Source: Clostridium culturomicium
GTDB lineage: Bacteria > Bacillota > Clostridia > Clostridiales > Clostridiaceae
Direction: 5' to 3'
DNA: 64,000 bases
Assembly: GCF_000821305.1 (NCBI RefSeq)
Contig: NZ_CCXK01000016.1
Span: 175,033-239,032, forward strand
The notes under the pieces were generated by a model. It saw nothing but the letters and a program-made list of their open reading frames with translations, was not told the DNA's origin and did no database searches. Each line of letters opens with the position of its first letter. Position 1 is the stretch's first letter. The position numbers were made by a program, and so were the translations under genes. Positions 28,301 to 36,303 of the stretch are shown here, piece after piece.

Positions 28301-31300
28301 ATCTGATTTAGCATTTTCACTTATATTAAATGTTAACTTAACTCCATTTTCTACTCTATTAAGTGAAAGATCTAAACTAGTATCCTCTTCAAATCCATTT
28401 CCTTTATAATTAGCCTTACTATTATTTAGATACCATATCTTTTTATCTAGTTTTGGATAATTACTAGTTTCCACTCTAGTTTCCTCATTAACCTCAAAGC
28501 CGTGTCTTGCAAAGTATTCGCTTAAGTCTTCACCTACTACTTCTGATGAGAATTTAACTAAATATTGCATCTTAACATTATCAGGATTTTCTTTTCCTAG
28601 GTCAACATTTCTTTCTCTATACAGTTTATTTAATTCACCCCAATAACCTGGCTTATACATTTCTAGCTGCCAAAATACAGCTAAATTTTCTGCAAGTCCA
28701 CCTTCTGAATACTTATTAGAATTTTCACTTATAACATTCTTATAAACTTCATTTTCATATGGTATTCTATTATCTATCTTATTGTAATATGCAGACATAT
28801 ACATAGGTAGCATATTATTTGTAACTTCACCATATAATCTCGCATTTACATCCATTCTATGACCTATCTCATGATCTAATCCCCAACCTGGCTCACCAAC
28901 TAGTAAGCTTGTCATTACATCACTTTGTACTCCTATATGATTTGTGTATGCATACATATATCCATAAGGTTGTGCTAGTCTAACATTTTCTCTTATATAT
29001 TTAGGATCATTTTGCTCATTGCTACCATCTAGTCCATAGTATTTAAAAAGCTCTTTCATATGATTATTGTAACGATTTACTGTACCTAGTGGATTTGCAC
29101 CTTGTTCTATATATGCTTTATATGCTCCTGATGCAGTACCTGTCCACACTATATGGTCACTTACAAACTCGAAGATATCTAATACTTCTCTATCTAAAAC
29201 ATTAGGATTTTTAGCTATATCTTCGTCAATTGCTTTCTTATAGTCTATCAAATAGTTTTTAAATTCTTCTACATCAGTATCAGCTGTTAAATATGGATAC
29301 TTCTCTCCACCTGAGGCAAATCTTATAACTGGGACTTTAGATTGCTCTTCTAGAGTATACGGATTTACTATATATATTGATCCACCTCTAGTTACATCAT
29401 GTTTATACCAACTATCTATCGCTACTTCAGGAACAGTTATCACATTCTTACCTGGCTTTAAATTCACTGTTCTCATCCAGTTAGCAAAACTTCCTTCTTG
29501 CTGTGCAAATGCTAAACTTGGCATTGGCTCACTTGGATCTGCATCTACATAAACTATTATCTCTTCACCTGGTTTTGCAGCTACACCTGTTGGTTGATTA
29601 TTATTACCAAATCCAAACTTTAAGTTTTTATTAGCATGAGCTACCATATTTCCATGTTGCTCTGCTTCAATAACTTTTACAGTTTCTAGCTCACCATTAA
29701 GTATTTTATTTGCTATTTCAAATGATTCTTTAAATGAATCTTCTAAAGGATGTCCCTTAGCTTCATTTTCTAAAGCTTGTAACTTATCAATAGTATTAAA
29801 TTCCTCTGATAATTTATTCATTAATCCATTTGTAAATAAACTATCAACCTTATCACTTATAGCATCTTGCTTATAGAATTCTATTTCTGATAATGTAGCC
29901 CAGTTTTGATCTGAATTTTTAAATTTAAATTTCACTCTTTTAAACTTAGTTGGATTAAACTTTGCTTCAACTAATCCAGATACTTTGTTATGACTACCAG
30001 TAGTTACAAGTTGATATGTATCTCCCTTAGATGTTGTAGAACCATATATTTCAAACTCTTTAGCAAATCCTTTGTTATCAGATTTTCTTGCTCCGTATAC
30101 TATTCTATTTAATTCTACAGCTTCAATAAATTCTACTTCTACCTCATTTGTAAACTCACTTGTATTTCCTTTGTTAGTTTCCCAATAAGTATTTAAATCT
30201 CCATCTATAGCATTTATTATCACTGCAGTTGAATAATGACCTGCATTATTTCTAATGCTCTTTATATTATTGTTATCCATTTTAAATAAACTTGAATATT
30301 CTTCATTAGAATAATGTTCAAATTGTCTTGTCTTTGCTGTTATAGCTTCTATTTTTTGCTCATTTAACAATTCTCTAGCATTTTCTAAGTTTTCTTTGAA
30401 AATCTCATAAAACGGATGTTTTTTTACTTCTTCCTCTAATGCATTTATTTTATCTGTAGTATTAAATTCTTCACTAACCGTGCTCATTGTGTTATCTGTA
30501 AATAACCTATCAAACTTATCACTTATAGCGTCTTCTTTATAAAATCTAAATTCAGCCACAAATGGTCTGTTTATATTAGCTTTTACAAACTTAAACTTTA
30601 TTCTTTTAAATTTAGTTGGCTCAAACTTAAACTCTAAGAAGTCATTTGTGCTTTTTGCACTTCCTCTTGCTACTAGTTGGAACGTATCCCCATTCGTTGT
30701 TTCTGAACCGTATATTTCAAATTCTTCTGGGAACCCTTTTCTATTATCTCTTGCTAAAAATGCTATTCTATTTAACACTTCAGGCTTGTCTAATGTAAAT
30801 ATTACTTCATTAGTAAAATCTTCATTATTATTAGTTTTTGTTTCCCAATGTGTATCTGGATTATCATCTAACATATATTCTAACTTAGTAGTTGGATAAA
30901 CTCCTCCATTTGCACTTACGTTAGTTATGTTATCATTTGGCATTCTGTAAAGCTCACTATATTCAGCATCTTTTTCATTATGATAAGCTTCTAATCTTGA
31001 AACTTTTGCAGTTGTGGGTTCAATTTTATTTCCTTGTAAAAGTATTTTTGCATCTTCTAAAGAAATTTTATAATCTTCATAGAGTGGATGCTCTTTAACT
31101 TCTTCTAAAGCATTTAACTTATCTATACTATTAAATTCTTCGTTAACCTTACTCATTGTATCATCAGTAAATAAGTTCTTAATTTTTTCACTTACTTTAT
31201 CTTCTTTATAGAACATAAATTCTGATGCTGAAGCCCAGTCTTGATTAGCTTTTATAAATTTAAACTTTATTCTCTTAAATTGAGTCGGATTAAATTTAAT

Positions 31301-31822
31301 CTCTACTGTATCCCCAGTTGAGCCCTTATATTCACCAGTACTTACTAAAGTAAAATCGTCTCCTTCATCAGTAAGTGATCCGTAAATTTCTACCTCCTCG
31401 GCGAAGCCTTTACCTTTAGCCGATGATTGTCTTGCTGCATATACTATTCTGTTTAAAGTAGTTATTTCATTTAATTTAAAAACAACCTCATTTGTAAACT
31501 CAGCCTTATTTGGGTTTCCTGTCTCCCAATGGGTACTAAAATCTTCATCTATAGCTTTATCAATAGTTGAAGAACCATATTTCCCACCATTATTAGTTAT
31601 TGATTCAATATTGGAGTTATCCATTTTGAACATTTGATTATAAGCATCTATATTACTGTGGTTTGATAACTCAAACTTACTTATAGTTGCTTTAGTGGAT
31701 TTCTCTTTTACTATGGAAGTTTCACTTCTTAACATTTCATCTGCGAAAACCTCAATTGATGTTGCAGAAAAATTAATAATTACTGTGGCTGCCATTATGG
31801 CTGCTATTTTTCTTTTATTCAT
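25355..31822 (-). CDS. giant secreted M60-family (mucinase-type) metalloprotease
   Basis: A 2155-residue secreted protein, similar in plan to ZmpA-like M60 proteases of gut clostridia, which cleave O-glycosylated mucin-type proteins. A signal peptide covers about 1-28. Three tandem units of about 225 residues (to about 715) each carry a discoidin/F5-8C domain and a helical linker. The M60 domain spans about 717-1125; the zinc motif is HEIGH at 984-988 with a downstream Glu in GEVTNN near 999. A fibronectin-like domain (about 1145-1220), three Ig-like DUF5011 plus NPCBM pairs (to about 1900), a FIVAR-like coiled region and an LRR-like C-terminus follow. No LPXTG anchor is seen, so it is released or held noncovalently. 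It lies behind a c-di-GMP riboswitch. Ribosome site AGGGGGT. Confidence 0.92.
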   Translation of the reverse strand: MNKRKIAAIMAATVIINFSATSIEVFADEMLRSETSIVKEKSTKATISKFELSNHSNIDAYNQMFKMDNSNIESITNNGGKYGSSTIDKAIDEDFSTHWETGNPNKAEFTNEVVFKLNEITTLNRIVYAARQSSAKGKGFAEEVEIYGSLTDEGDDFTLVSTGEYKGSTGDTVEIKFNPTQFKRIKFKFIKANQDWASASEFMFYKEDKVSEKIKNLFTDDTMSKVNEEFNSIDKLNALEEVKEHPLYEDYKISLEDAKILLQGNKIEPTTAKVSRLEAYHNEKDAEYSELYRMPNDNITNVSANGGVYPTTKLEYMLDDNPDTHWETKTNNNEDFTNEVIFTLDKPEVLNRIAFLARDNRKGFPEEFEIYGSETTNGDTFQLVARGSAKSTNDFLEFKFEPTKFKRIKFKFVKANINRPFVAEFRFYKEDAISDKFDRLFTDNTMSTVSEEFNTTDKINALEEEVKKHPFYEIFKENLENARELLNEQKIEAITAKTRQFEHYSNEEYSSLFKMDNNNIKSIRNNAGHYSTAVIINAIDGDLNTYWETNKGNTSEFTNEVEVEFIEAVELNRIVYGARKSDNKGFAKEFEIYGSTTSKGDTYQLVTTGSHNKVSGLVEAKFNPTKFKRVKFKFKNSDQNWATLSEIEFYKQDAISDKVDSLFTNGLMNKLSEEFNTIDKLQALENEAKGHPLEDSFKESFEIANKILNGELETVKVIEAEQHGNMVAHANKNLKFGFGNNNQPTGVAAKPGEEIIVYVDADPSEPMPSLAFAQQEGSFANWMRTVNLKPGKNVITVPEVAIDSWYKHDVTRGGSIYIVNPYTLEEQSKVPVIRFASGGEKYPYLTADTDVEEFKNYLIDYKKAIDEDIAKNPNVLDREVLDIFEFVSDHIVWTGTASGAYKAYIEQGANPLGTVNRYNNHMKELFKYYGLDGSNEQNDPKYIRENVRLAQPYGYMYAYTNHIGVQSDVMTSLLVGEPGWGLDHEIGHRMDVNARLYGEVTNNMLPMYMSAYYNKIDNRIPYENEVYKNVISENSNKYSEGGLAENLAVFWQLEMYKPGYWGELNKLYRERNVDLGKENPDNVKMQYLVKFSSEVVGEDLSEYFARHGFEVNEETRVETSNYPKLDKKIWYLNNSKANYKGNGFEEDTSLDLSLNRVENGVKLTFNISENAKSDLLGYEIFRDGELIGFTSTNTFIDTNADRTKNSRYEVIPYDLNLGIGKSAVVNSFTPSMSIKQDNMTLSLGEEFDPMDYIKVLDHEGNDITSKVKVTHNVDTSKKGVYEVKYAVSDEGIEVEKVVDVKVVSSYDYASDLQEVSSKVGSGSLTKDKSIRGGTITFLRNGSEFTYNKGIGAHANSEVVYNIEGKGYEYFESYIGVDQWAKNTAASVTFEVWVDGEKKFDSEVFKHDTDSGYARVNVSEAKEVKLITTDAKISGNTYDHSVWADAKFIKNNIKPVINVEEEVSYVKLNSDFDLTSGVTANDREDGNITENIKVNSNNFNIEKSGEYTITYTITDSDNNITTKDRKVVVYSESDYLSDMEWESAVSGWKTVNKDSAVNSTSKIKLKVNGEIKEFDKGIGAATNAEIVYNLDGNYTNLSTYVGTDKNYDDNRTTIIFKIFADGEEVYTSDVIRRDTEAELVNLDVTGVKELKLVANDADGNGLGDFASWGDTKVYTTNAKPKLTIPTSVSTKLGQEIDLNEEFSAIDAEDGDITEKVEVTGKVNFNKTGKYPITYTVTDNDGNEVAKTRTIAVVDMNDYKYLSDYDWKATQNSYAAPKKDISASGKALRLTNEDGNEVSFERGIGSHATSTITYDLTDKDYGYFSSYVGVDRQMFNSVGSVTFEVYVDGEKKFDSGLMTGKTPMKYVEVDINGAKELKLVVTDGGNGIGSDHATWGDTKLHFAKDVQGNYEELESLVNEAKKYVRDDYTEESFKVLEEALNKAEIMLTDKISNQAEINSMVSELNESISKLEEYVDLNEVITIKDEALKDIIKKELNLASDNITIGDMYKLTKLDASSKWISSLEGLEYAKNLESLDVSYNEIKDLSPLKNLKKLTNLNAELQIITEGMLYAKDNKITLDYKVLNRNGERLAPKEIVIRSNRSTEAINLTLDELVDENGVISFDISNFDKYVHSIYLVYEDEQDNFLTQSLYMFDVK

Positions 31823-31860
31823 TTTTACCCCCTAATTATTATTTCCCGTAGAGTTACATT

Positions 31861-31888
31861 AAAAAAAGCTACTCAAAAAGAGCAGCTT
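31861..31888 (-). terminator. riboswitch-controlled terminator before the M60 gene
   Basis: Minus-strand stem AAGCTGCTC / GAGTAGCTT (31880-31888 with 31866-31874, one mismatch), a TTTTT loop and a run of seven T. It lies 38 bases before the ATG and after the aptamer, leaving no room for another promoter, so read-through must be regulated here. Confidence 0.85.
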
Positions 31889-31978
31889 TATATTATTCTT
31901 TTGAATTTAATATTTTACATAATTAATAGACGTAACAATACTAATTCATTTTGAAACAAAAAGTATAATGTACTCTTT

Positions 31979-32181
31979 GGCAACTGGCTGACATAGTTAT
32001 CAAGTAATTCTTAGCTTCAGATGGAGTTTCCTTAAAATGAATATCTTACTCTTGTCTAAAACTTAGAAGAACTTATCCATACAGTAGCAATGCTTAGCTC
32101 CCATGGAGTGTTAGCAATGATAGCAACTAGATAAACCTTAGTCCCTATAGCTTTGCGTCTCTAGATTTCTCTAAATTTGCC
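31979..32181 (-). promoter_or_regulatory. c-di-GMP-I (GEMM-I) riboswitch aptamer with long P3 insert
   Basis: Reading the minus strand, GGCAAA (32176-32181) opens the aptamer; then a hairpin with a GAAA tetraloop (TTTAGAGAAATCTAGA), GACGCAAAGC (32150-32159), TATAGGGACTAAGG (tetraloop receptor), and finally ATGTCAGCCAGTTGCC ending at 31979. These match the conserved GEMM-I elements in order. P1 is GGCAA/TTGCC. P3 begins TTATC (32130-32134) and closes with GATAA (31997-32001); between them are 128 bases instead of a short loop. The downstream terminator suggests an OFF switch at high c-di-GMP. Confidence 0.88.
32023..32078 (-). repeat. repeat-like insertion inside the riboswitch P3 tip
   Basis: GGAGTTTCCTTAA (32023-32035), a palindromic CTAAAACTTAG core and GAACTTATCC (32069-32078) occur in the same order as the GGAGTTTCCTT junction, palindrome and GAACTTACTCC of the dispersed repeat family. 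Similarity is partial, so membership is probable rather than certain. Confidence 0.5.
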
Positions 32182-32204
32182 TATTTAATTTTAATTATAT
32201 ATGA

Positions 32205-32233
32205 ATAATATCATTATCCTATAATAATTTCAA
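32205..32233 (-). promoter_or_regulatory. promoter of the riboswitch-M60 transcript
   Basis: Minus-strand TTGAAA (32228-32233), a 17-base spacer and TATTAT (32205-32210). Transcription would begin about 15-20 bases before the aptamer. Confidence 0.75.
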
Positions 32234-32323
32234 TATATTTCAAAATAATTTTAATTCTATATTATATTTTTGTTAAAGCTATCACAAATGCTCCATAGAT
32301 AAATTAATAAAGAAACGCATATA

Positions 32324-32373
32324 AAAATAAGGTGTGTATTCTCATATTAAAATGAGAGTTCACACCTTATTTC
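32324..32373. terminator. bidirectional terminator
   Basis: A long stem around AAATAAGGTGTG / CACACCTTATTT with inner TTCTCAT / ATGAGAG, flanked by A and T runs. It ends the PH-domain gene on the minus strand. Confidence 0.88.
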
Positions 32374-32396
32374 TACTTTAAATATTAAAATTCAAC

Positions 32397-32774
32397 TTAT
32401 TTACAACAATACTCTGCTAACAGTGCTTGAACCTCATAAATATTACATCCACTTCCAAAAGTTTTTTCAATTGGCATTGACATACCTGAAATATGAATTT
32501 TAAGCTCTGCATCTAAGTCAAAATGTCCTGCTGTTTCCACCTTAAAGTTAGTTATTGCTCTATAAGGTATTGAATGATATTCAACCTTCTTACCAGTCAT
32601 CCCTTGCTTATCAATGATAATTAATCTTTTGTTAGTAAAAATCATCATGTCTCTTATAAGCTTAAAGGCTTTCTCAATCTGCTCATTAGAACCTAATAAT
32701 CTACCATAGTCATCTTGAATTTTATTTACGTTCACCTCTGATGCATTGCCCATAACGCCACTAAATAATCCCAT
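32397..32774 (-). CDS. PH domain-containing protein (bPH_1)
   Basis: A 125-residue cytoplasmic protein of the bacterial PH-domain family (PF08000). The strand pattern MIFTNKRLIIIDKQGMTGKKVEYHSIPYRAITNFKVET is characteristic, with Thr-Asn-Lys-Arg-Leu at the first turn and Ser-Ile-Pro-Tyr in the middle. ATG 32774 is used because GGAG lies 8 bases upstream, whereas the ATG two codons earlier is too close. Function is unknown; a lipid- or protein-binding adaptor is likely. Confidence 0.85.
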   Translation of the reverse strand: MGLFSGVMGNASEVNVNKIQDDYGRLLGSNEQIEKAFKLIRDMMIFTNKRLIIIDKQGMTGKKVEYHSIPYRAITNFKVETAGHFDLDAELKIHISGMSMPIEKTFGSGCNIYEVQALLAEYCCK

Positions 32775-32919
32775 TCCCATTACTCCTTTTAATATTTATG
32801 TAAAATGAAAGATTAAAGCTGAACACTAAGGTTGAAATTCCTTTGAAGTTTCTATATCTTTTATTATCTATAGAAACTCTTTCTTCAATCTATCATTTTT
32901 CATTTTTCACTTAATATAA

Positions 32920-33609
32920 TTACTCCATAATTTTTATAGGATTAAAATGAATATAATCACATGAAGTTAATATATACTCCACCCCATTATGTTCGCCCTC
33001 AAACACATTGGCAAGGCCCCATCCATGAAGATGTCCGTAAATAACTTTTTCCACACCATATTCCTCAAATAACTGTGTAAACTCATTATCTAACTGATTT
33101 GGTACTATCGGTGGGTAATGAATCATAACCATAATTTTTTCATATCCAGCCTTTACCGCTGTATCTAAAGAAAGCTTTAAACGAATTAATTCTCTATCAT
33201 AAATTTTTTGATCATGTTCATTAAATTTAGGATTGTTCTTTAATATCCAGCCTCTGCTTCCACATACTGCGTAATCTCCATAGGTAAAGAAATTATTTTG
33301 AATAAACTTCATTCCTTCAAACATAGAGTTTAATTTATTAATACTAGTCCACCAATAATCATGATTTCCTCTTACGAAGAACTTTTTTCCTGGCAGCTTA
33401 TTTATATATTCTAAATCCTCAATTCCATGTTCCATTTTCATTGACCATGAAATATCGCCTGCTATTAAAACCGTATCTTCTTCTGTTATCTTCCCCAGCC
33501 AATTATCCTTTATCTTCTCATGGTGATTGCTCCACTTCTCACCAAAGATGTCCATAGGTTTTTCTCCTGAAGATGCCAAATGAAGATCCGCAATTGCATA
33601 TAATGCCAT
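32920..33609 (-). CDS. calcineurin-like metallophosphoesterase
   Basis: A 229-residue two-metal phosphoesterase with motifs in order: DLH (8-10), GD in VLIAGDIS (about 50), GNHD in FVRGNHDYWW (about 80), H in MIHYPP (about 163) and GHLHG (about 192). No signal peptide, so cytoplasmic. The family acts on phosphomonoesters or diesters; the substrate here is unknown. Single gene with AGGTGAT upstream. Confidence 0.9.
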   Translation of the reverse strand: MALYAIADLHLASSGEKPMDIFGEKWSNHHEKIKDNWLGKITEEDTVLIAGDISWSMKMEHGIEDLEYINKLPGKKFFVRGNHDYWWTSINKLNSMFEGMKFIQNNFFTYGDYAVCGSRGWILKNNPKFNEHDQKIYDRELIRLKLSLDTAVKAGYEKIMVMIHYPPIVPNQLDNEFTQLFEEYGVEKVIYGHLHGWGLANVFEGEHNGVEYILTSCDYIHFNPIKIME

Positions 33610-33635
33610 TATATCACCTACTATTTTTAATTTAC

Positions 33636-33722
33636 TTAGAAACTCCTTCTGTGTCTATTCTAAGGAGTACTCTACTGACTTAAGCTCCAGTAACTAAATC
33701 AAAAATTTAGTCCTTCACTTAC
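33636..33722 (+). repeat. dispersed palindromic repeat
   Basis: AGAAACTCCTTCT, TAAGGAGTA, then the palindrome ACTAAATCAAAAATTTAGT and CTTCACTTA, in the same order as the unit at 2210 but with an extra 10 bases or so in the middle. The palindrome sequence has changed while its symmetry is kept. Confidence 0.75.
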
Positions 33723-33823
33723 TAATATTGACCAAAACTCGTCCTATAATAACTAGTTATCTATATAATCATAAATAATTCTAAATCTGGTATCAAGAAA
33801 ATATGTCTCTTAAACTATACCAT

Positions 33824-33896
33824 AAGTGAGCACCCAAATCTATGATTTGGATTGTCGAACTTACTCCTTCGAATGCATATGAGAAGGAGTTTCATT
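33824..33896 (-). repeat. dispersed palindromic repeat
   Basis: Reverse-orientation copy: AAGTGAG, CCAAATCTATGATTTGG, CGAACTTACTCCTTCGAATG, CATATGAGAAGGAGTTTC. It lies 100 bases from the copy at 33636, in the opposite direction. Confidence 0.85.
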
Positions 33897-33899
33897 TAA

Positions 33900-33931
33900 A
33901 ATAAGGAGTATGCCAAAGCCTACTCCTTATT
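33900..33931 (-). terminator. terminator after tyrS
   Basis: An 11-bp stem AATAAGGAGTA / TACTCCTTATT with a 10-base loop; T-rich on the minus strand. The TACTCCTTAT arm shares sequence with the neighbouring repeat. Confidence 0.8.
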
Positions 33932-33963
33932 CTTTAAATTTATTTACATTTTATTTCAAAATA

Positions 33964-35190
33964 CTAAGCTATAACTAACTTATAGTATTTTTTCTTACCT
34001 CTTTTTATAAGAGCATAACCATCTTTTTCAACATAGCTCTCATTGAAGGTAGCATTTACATCATCAATTTTTATATCGTTAATTGTAAGTCCACCCTGCT
34101 CAATTAATCTTCTACCCTCTTTTTTAGATGGTACAATTCCAGTTGAAGCAATAATATCTAAAATAGATCCATCCTTCATATCTACACTTATTTCAACAGT
34201 TGGAACGTTACTCATATCAGCTCCACCACTGAATAAAGCTTCTGCAGCCTTCTTAGCTTTTTCTGCTTCTTCTTCTCCGTGGATAAGCTTTGTAACCTCA
34301 AATGCTAGAACCTTTTTAGCTTCATTGATCTGAGAACCTTCTAAAGCTACAAGTCTTCTTACTTCATCCATTGGAACGAAAGTTAAAAGTCTTAAGCACT
34401 TATCAACGTCTGCATCATCAACATTTCTCCAGTATTGGTAGAAATCAAATGGTGAGAACTTTTCTGGATCAAGCCATACAGCTCCACCAGCAGTCTTACC
34501 CATTTTTTGTCCATCACTCTTAGTAAGAAGTGTACAAGTCATACCGTAAGCTGACTTTCCTTCTTTTCTTCTTATTAAGTCCATACCTGCTAAAATGTTA
34601 GACCATTGGTCATCTCCACCTAACTCCATTGTGCAGTTGTGCTTCTGATTCAATACTAAGAAATCATATCCTTGCATTAACATGTAATTGAACTCAAGGA
34701 ATGATAATCCTTTCTCTAATCTTTGCTTAAAACATTCAGCAGTAAGCATTTTATTAACTGAAAAATGAACTCCTATGTCTCTTATGAAGTCAACGTAGTT
34801 TAAGTTTAAAAGCCAATCAGCATTGTTCTCTAATATTGCTTTTCCATCACTAAAATCTATTAATTTTGATAACTGTTTCTTAATACAAGCTATATTGTGA
34901 TCGATGTCTTCCTTTGTTAACATCTTTCTCATATCAGTTCTTCCTGATGGGTCTCCAATCATGGCAGTTCCTCCACCAACTAGCGCTATTGGTCTGTGAC
35001 CAGCCTGTTGCATGTGTGCCATAAACATCATAGCAATGAAGTGTCCAACGTGAAGGCTATCTGCCGTTGGATCAAATCCTATATAGAAAGTTACCTTTTC
35101 CTTTCCAAGTATTTCTCTCATTTCCTCTTCATGTGTAAGTTGCTTTAAAAAGCCACGCTCTTTTAACACATCATAAACATTATTACTCAT
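33964..35190 (-). CDS. tyrS: tyrosine--tRNA ligase
   Basis: A 408-residue class I synthetase charging tRNA-Tyr. The HIGH motif is HVGH at 47-50 and the KMSKS-type motif is KMGKT at 229-233. The tyrosine-binding site shows YMLMQGYDF and GGDDQWSNI. A C-terminal S4-like RNA-binding domain covers about 345-408 (SKKEGRRLIEQGGLTIND). The KMGKT form and length place it in the TyrZ-like bacterial branch. Start 35190 has AGGAGGG. T-box controlled. Confidence 0.97.
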   Translation of the reverse strand: MSNNVYDVLKERGFLKQLTHEEEMREILGKEKVTFYIGFDPTADSLHVGHFIAMMFMAHMQQAGHRPIALVGGGTAMIGDPSGRTDMRKMLTKEDIDHNIACIKKQLSKLIDFSDGKAILENNADWLLNLNYVDFIRDIGVHFSVNKMLTAECFKQRLEKGLSFLEFNYMLMQGYDFLVLNQKHNCTMELGGDDQWSNILAGMDLIRRKEGKSAYGMTCTLLTKSDGQKMGKTAGGAVWLDPEKFSPFDFYQYWRNVDDADVDKCLRLLTFVPMDEVRRLVALEGSQINEAKKVLAFEVTKLIHGEEEAEKAKKAAEALFSGGADMSNVPTVEISVDMKDGSILDIIASTGIVPSKKEGRRLIEQGGLTINDIKIDDVNATFNESYVEKDGYALIKRGKKKYYKLVIA

Positions 35191-35275
35191 AATACCCTCC
35201 TAATTCTTCTTATGCTTACTTATATACCTTATGGTATCTTTTCTTAAGCATTTTATTACCTAATCTTATTTCAAT

Positions 35276-35519
35276 AAAAAAAGCCCCTAGTATATAAAAT
35301 ACTAGGGACGAAAATATCGTGGTACCACCCAAATTTCAAAACTAAAATTAAATAATTAATTTTAATTTCCTCTTCCTTAATAACGTTAGGAACCCGTAAC
35401 AGCCTACTATTATTTCAGCCTAAGACTCAAAAATGTATTTCACTAAGTCCTTTACTGATTCACACCACCCATCAGCTCTCTTTAAAATTCTCCTAGATAC
35501 TTCTTTTTATCATCGTCTT
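35276..35519 (-). promoter_or_regulatory. T-box leader (Tyr) of tyrS
   Basis: On the minus strand the T-box core GGGTGGTACCACGAT (35316-35330) precedes a terminator with arms CCCTAGTAT / ATACTAGGG and a long T run (35276-35307). The specifier loop reads GAAA-TAC-ATT, with TAC (35435-35437) for tyrosine. Uncharged tRNA-Tyr should allow read-through into tyrS. Confidence 0.92.
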
Positions 35520-35525
35520 TAAAAT

Positions 35526-35554
35526 ATTATATTTTAAATACATATTACTATCAA
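35526..35554 (-). promoter_or_regulatory. promoter of tyrS
   Basis: Minus-strand TTGATA (35549-35554), a 17-base spacer and TATAAT (35526-35531). Confidence 0.85.
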
Positions 35555-35589
35555 AGCAACTACTTTGCAAGGGAAAATAAAAATTTTCT

Positions 35590-36000
35590 TCAAACAACAT
35601 ATTTCTTAATAGTATCAGGTATGCTATTTTCTTTCCAACTAATGTTCACATAGAAATCAATTTTAAACTTTTCTGATAAGTAATCTAACTTATTTAGTAT
35701 TTCATTAATATCATGCTGGTCCCTACACACATCGCTCAAAACTCCATCAATAAATATGCTTTCAACATCATAATCCTTGGAAATTATTCCGCAGATAAAT
35801 CCATAAAAATCAGTATAGTTGTGAATGTTAAAATCTGTAGAACATATAAACCTAATTTGCTTATCAACCTTCAATAACATCTTATTGTCATCATCAATGT
35901 ATACCATATTGCCCTTGCACTCATTTACTTTAGAGTTTGCTAAGTTTATTAATGCTTTTGTTTTTCCAGAGCCTTTTTCTTTACAAAATACTTGAATCAT
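35590..36000 (-). CDS. small P-loop protein of unknown function
   Basis: A 136-residue protein with an N-terminal Walker A-like KGSGKTKAL (about residues 9-17) and a hydrophobic strand ending in Asp (SIFIDGVLSD, about 95) that may be Walker B. The fold suggests a reduced ParA/MinD- or twitching-like NTPase. ATG 36000 is chosen because GGGGG lies 8 bases upstream; an earlier TTG has no ribosome site. It ends just inside the tyrS promoter region. No family name can be assigned with confidence. Confidence 0.65.
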   Translation of the reverse strand: MIQVFCKEKGSGKTKALINLANSKVNECKGNMVYIDDDNKMLLKVDKQIRFICSTDFNIHNYTDFYGFICGIISKDYDVESIFIDGVLSDVCRDQHDINEILNKLDYLSEKFKIDFYVNISWKENSIPDTIKKYVV

Positions 36001-36303
36001 TTTAAACGCCCCCAAACTTTTTATTAATAAAATACAATAAGTTTAATTAATTTAATTATACAATATTTAAAATATTTTTCAATATTCTGATAAATTAAAT
36101 TAATTGCTATATTAAATTTAAAATATATGATTGATTTTCTAAACTTAATACTGTGTAAAGAAAATCTTCTTACTCATATATATGAAAATCACTGGTTAAT
36201 ATCACCCCTTTTTAGATAATTTAATCTTATTGCATTTCATATTCTAATTACTACCCTGTAAAGTTTATTTTAATCACTTTAAATTAGTCAATTAACATTT
36301 AAT
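36001..36303. other. AT-rich gap, no feature recognised
   Basis: About 300 bases of AT-rich sequence between two minus-strand genes. No frame, repeat copy or strong hairpin is visible; a promoter for the P-loop gene is presumably here but no consensus stands out. Confidence 0.5.
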
